From NCBI GenBank assembly GCA_946184595.1, contig CAMHFM010000035.1:1-7614 (forward strand): a stretch of DNA of 7,614 bases, read 5' to 3'. The DNA is from an uncultured Azospirillum sp. (GTDB lineage: Bacteria > Pseudomonadota > Alphaproteobacteria > RF32 > CAG-239). The notes beneath the pieces are model-generated. The model saw only the letters and a list, made by a program, of their open reading frames with translations. It did not search any database and was not told the DNA's origin. Numbering within the stretch: the first letter of the stretch is position 1; every line of letters starts with the position of its first letter. A program made the translations under genes and the position numbers. Below are positions 6,260 to 7,614 of the stretch, piece by piece.

Positions 6260-6288
6260 TTTTTATCATTTTTTGTCTATTTGTGCAA
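6260..6288 (-). promoter_or_regulatory. Candidate promoter of the unknown gene before ruvA
   Basis: TTGCAC (6288..6283), 17 bases and TAAAAA (6265..6260) lie about 45 bases before the chosen ATG. The pair resembles the TTGCGC-N17-TATAAA found ahead of the membrane-protein gene at 3321-3349. The background is very AT-rich, so chance matches are easy. I see no terminator between the ruvC stop and this point, so read-through from ruvC is also possible. Confidence 0.33.
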
Positions 6289-6327
6289 GTATAAATTTGA
6301 AAAAAATTTTAAAAATCGTGTTTTTTT

Positions 6328-6810
6328 TTATTTTATCCGATAATTTCCGCGCATATTAAAATGGCAAATAGCCATTGCTAAAGCGTCTGAAGAGTCGTTA
6401 TTCTTTGGCTTACAGCCAGGCAATAAGACTTTTACCATCGTTTCAACCTGTGATTTTTCAGCACGACCGACTCCGACCACTGCTTTTTTAACTTTTGTCG
6501 GCTCATATTCCGTTACCGGAATATTAGATAGCGCCGGTGCCATAATAACGACTCCACGCGCCATACCTAATTTAATCGTTGAATTAGGATTATCATTTAA
6601 GAAAACTTGTTCTATCGCCGCTTCATCAGGATGATAAGTCTCTATCACTTGAGCCAAAGTCCGATGAATAATTGCCAAGCGCTCCGGCAAGGGAAGTTTA
6701 GGATCAGTTTTAATAAACCCGTCAGCCACATATTTGAGCCGATTGTTTTCTGCCTCAATCACGCCCCATCCGGTCGATGACAAACTCGGGTCTAATCCTA
6801 AGATTCGCAT
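6328..6810 (-). CDS. ruvC: RuvC, Holliday-junction resolvase
   Basis: RuvC is a dimeric endonuclease of the RNase H-like fold that makes paired nicks across Holliday junctions handled by RuvAB. The 160 aa are close to the usual length of about 165-175. The four acidic metal-binding residues are at the expected places: D7 in ILGLDPSL, E67 in AAIEQVF, and D139 and D142 in NNDSSDALA. The start is supported by AGGA eight bases upstream of the ATG. Its neighbours are yebC upstream, as in many proteobacteria, and the unknown gene downstream that separates it from ruvA. The stop is followed by AT-rich DNA without a convincing terminator. Confidence 0.97.
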   Translation of the reverse strand: MRILGLDPSLSSTGWGVIEAENNRLKYVADGFIKTDPKLPLPERLAIIHRTLAQVIETYHPDEAAIEQVFLNDNPNSTIKLGMARGVVIMAPALSNIPVTEYEPTKVKKAVVGVGRAEKSQVETMVKVLLPGCKPKNNDSSDALAMAICHFNMRGNYRIK

Positions 6811-6829
6811 TTTATTTTTCCTAACAATA

Positions 6830-6850
6830 AAGGGCTGAAAAACAGCCCCT
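6830..6850 (-). terminator. Small GC-rich hairpin just before ruvC (possible terminator or attenuator)
   Basis: GGGCTG (6832-6837) pairs with CAGCCC (6843-6848) around a 5-base loop. In minus-strand RNA a G-U and an A-U pair extend it to 8 pairs, while plus-strand RNA has a mismatch there. The downstream tract (CTTTATTGTT) is only modestly T-rich, so it may be a weak terminator of yebC or a leader structure 20 bases ahead of the ruvC start. Confidence 0.5.
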
Positions 6851-6881
6851 CAAAATAACCTTACTAAACTTAAAATATGAT

Positions 6882-6965
6882 AAAGGGACTTGCTACGAAG
6901 TTGTTTTTGAGCGCGGTGTACAAATTAGTACATAAGCGAAAAAACAACAAGTATGAAGTGCCTTT
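6882..6965. repeat. Long imperfect inverted repeat between yebC and ruvC
   Basis: An 84-base hairpin of unknown role. Pairing blocks from outside in are 6882-6886 with 6961-6965, 6888-6891 with 6956-6959, 6894-6896 with 6951-6953, 6900-6908 with 6940-6948, 6912-6914 with 6936-6938, and 6917-6921 with 6928-6932, around the loop AAATTA. That gives about 29 pairs with small internal loops. It begins 9 bases past the yebC stop. It could be an mRNA-stabilising or terminating structure, or a decayed palindromic/MITE-like repeat. Only a genome-wide copy count would tell. Confidence 0.65.
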
Positions 6966-6973
6966 TGCATATT

Positions 6974-7614
6974 TTACTGAGCGAGCTTCTCCAACAGGGC
7001 ATCACTAATTTCGGCATTATGATATACCTTCTGTACATCATCATCATCTTCCAATGCATCAACAAACTCTAAAAACTTGCGAGCAGTTTCTTCATCGGTA
7101 ATTTCTGTTGTAACCATAGGTTTCCACTCTAAACGAGAAGCAGATGGTGTCCCGAAAACTTTTTCCAAAGCTTCCGTAACAGCATTCAAATCATCAGGCA
7201 AGGTTTCAATATCATGATGTTCATCATCTGTCTCAACATCATTAGCACCGGCTTCCAAAGCTGATTCAAACATTTTATCAGCATCAGCTGCTGCTAACGG
7301 ATATTGAATAAAACCGATACGCTCAAAATTAAAAGCAACAGAACCTGTCTCGCCCATAACACCACCGCGCTTACCAAAAATCGTGCGAACATTGCTAGCT
7401 GTACGGTTTTTATTATCGGTCATAGCCTCAACAATAACAGCAATTTTACCCGGACCAAAACCTTCATAACGCATAGAAACATAATCTGCGCCGCCAGCTG
7501 TTTGACTTGCTTTAGCAATAGCACGTTCGATATTATCCTTTGGCATACTTTCAGCCCTTGCAGCCTGAATAGCCAAACGTAAACGAGGGTTTTTATCCGG
7601 CTCCGGCATACCAC
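6974..7614 (-). CDS. yebC: YebC/PmpR-family protein, N-terminus outside the window
   Basis: Members of this family are DUF28 proteins, described as DNA-binding regulators or as translation factors that relieve ribosome stalling, and they act in the cytoplasm. About 212 residues are visible and the frame stays open to the window edge. The motif PEPDKNPRLRLAIQAARAESMPKDNIERAI matches the conserved region some 40 residues into full-length proteins (about 245 aa), so the Met at 7609 is internal and not the start. The middle domain YEGFGPGKIAVIVEAMTDNKNRT and the acidic C-terminal domain ending in ALLEKLAQ are intact. Adjacency to ruvC is typical of the family. The stop at 6974 is followed by a long inverted repeat. 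Confidence 0.95.
   Translation of the reverse strand, partial: GMPEPDKNPRLRLAIQAARAESMPKDNIERAIAKASQTAGGADYVSMRYEGFGPGKIAVIVEAMTDNKNRTASNVRTIFGKRGGVMGETGSVAFNFERIGFIQYPLAAADADKMFESALEAGANDVETDDEHHDIETLPDDLNAVTEALEKVFGTPSASRLEWKPMVTTEITDEETARKFLEFVDALEDDDDVQKVYHNAEISDALLEKLAQ

Noticed and set aside
6289..6327. A terminator directly after ruvC
   Set aside because: Only runs of A and T are present. The best fold is a weak A-T stem without GC pairs, so I do not call it.
7607..7609. ATG at 7609 as the true start of yebC
   Set aside because: The residues around it match the conserved interior (PEPDKNPRLR) of YebC proteins, and the frame stays open to the window edge, so the start lies outside.

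Overview
The window carries ten protein-coding regions, all on the minus strand, so transcription runs from high to low coordinates. In that order they are yebC (5' end outside the window), ruvC, an unrecognised gene, ruvA, ruvB, ybgC, an unrecognised membrane-protein gene, tolQ, tolR and a tolA-like gene. After these come 36 bases that may open another gene. The order yebC-ruvCAB-ybgC-tolQRA, the RuvB sequence and the TonB/TolA-like C-terminus with a spaced cysteine pair suggest a low-GC alphaproteobacterium. This is an inference from gene order and protein character, not from a search.

Region by region. YebC ends at 6974. A 163-base gap follows, holding a long imperfect inverted repeat and a small GC-rich hairpin, and then ruvC (Holliday-junction resolvase). 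Next comes an unknown acidic soluble protein of about 176 aa with its own candidate promoter and a terminator. ruvA and ruvB follow, 3 bases apart, with a candidate promoter ahead of ruvA. ybgC overlaps the ruvB stop codon by one base. A gene for an unknown protein with about eight membrane segments follows, again with a candidate promoter and a strong terminator. Then tolQ, tolR and tolA are tightly packed behind another candidate promoter. The last 80 bases before position 36 hold a candidate promoter for whatever lies beyond the window.

How the genes work together. RuvA and RuvB form the branch-migration motor on Holliday junctions and RuvC cuts them. YebC belongs to a family of translation/transcription accessory proteins often found next to ruvC. 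YbgC is an acyl-CoA thioesterase regularly found ahead of tolQ. TolQ and TolR form the proton-driven inner-membrane motor, and the TolA-like protein spans the periplasm to the outer membrane, supporting envelope integrity and constriction at division.

The most interesting feature is that two conserved junctions, ruvC|ruvA and ybgC|tolQ, have each been opened by one unrelated gene in the same direction as the operon. Both guests prefer G-ending codons unlike ruvB, both have a TTGC(A/G)C-N17-TA(T/A)AAA box pair upstream, and both end in a strand-specific terminator. They look like independently transcribed, horizontally acquired single-gene cassettes. Bacteroidota is a possible but unproven source.
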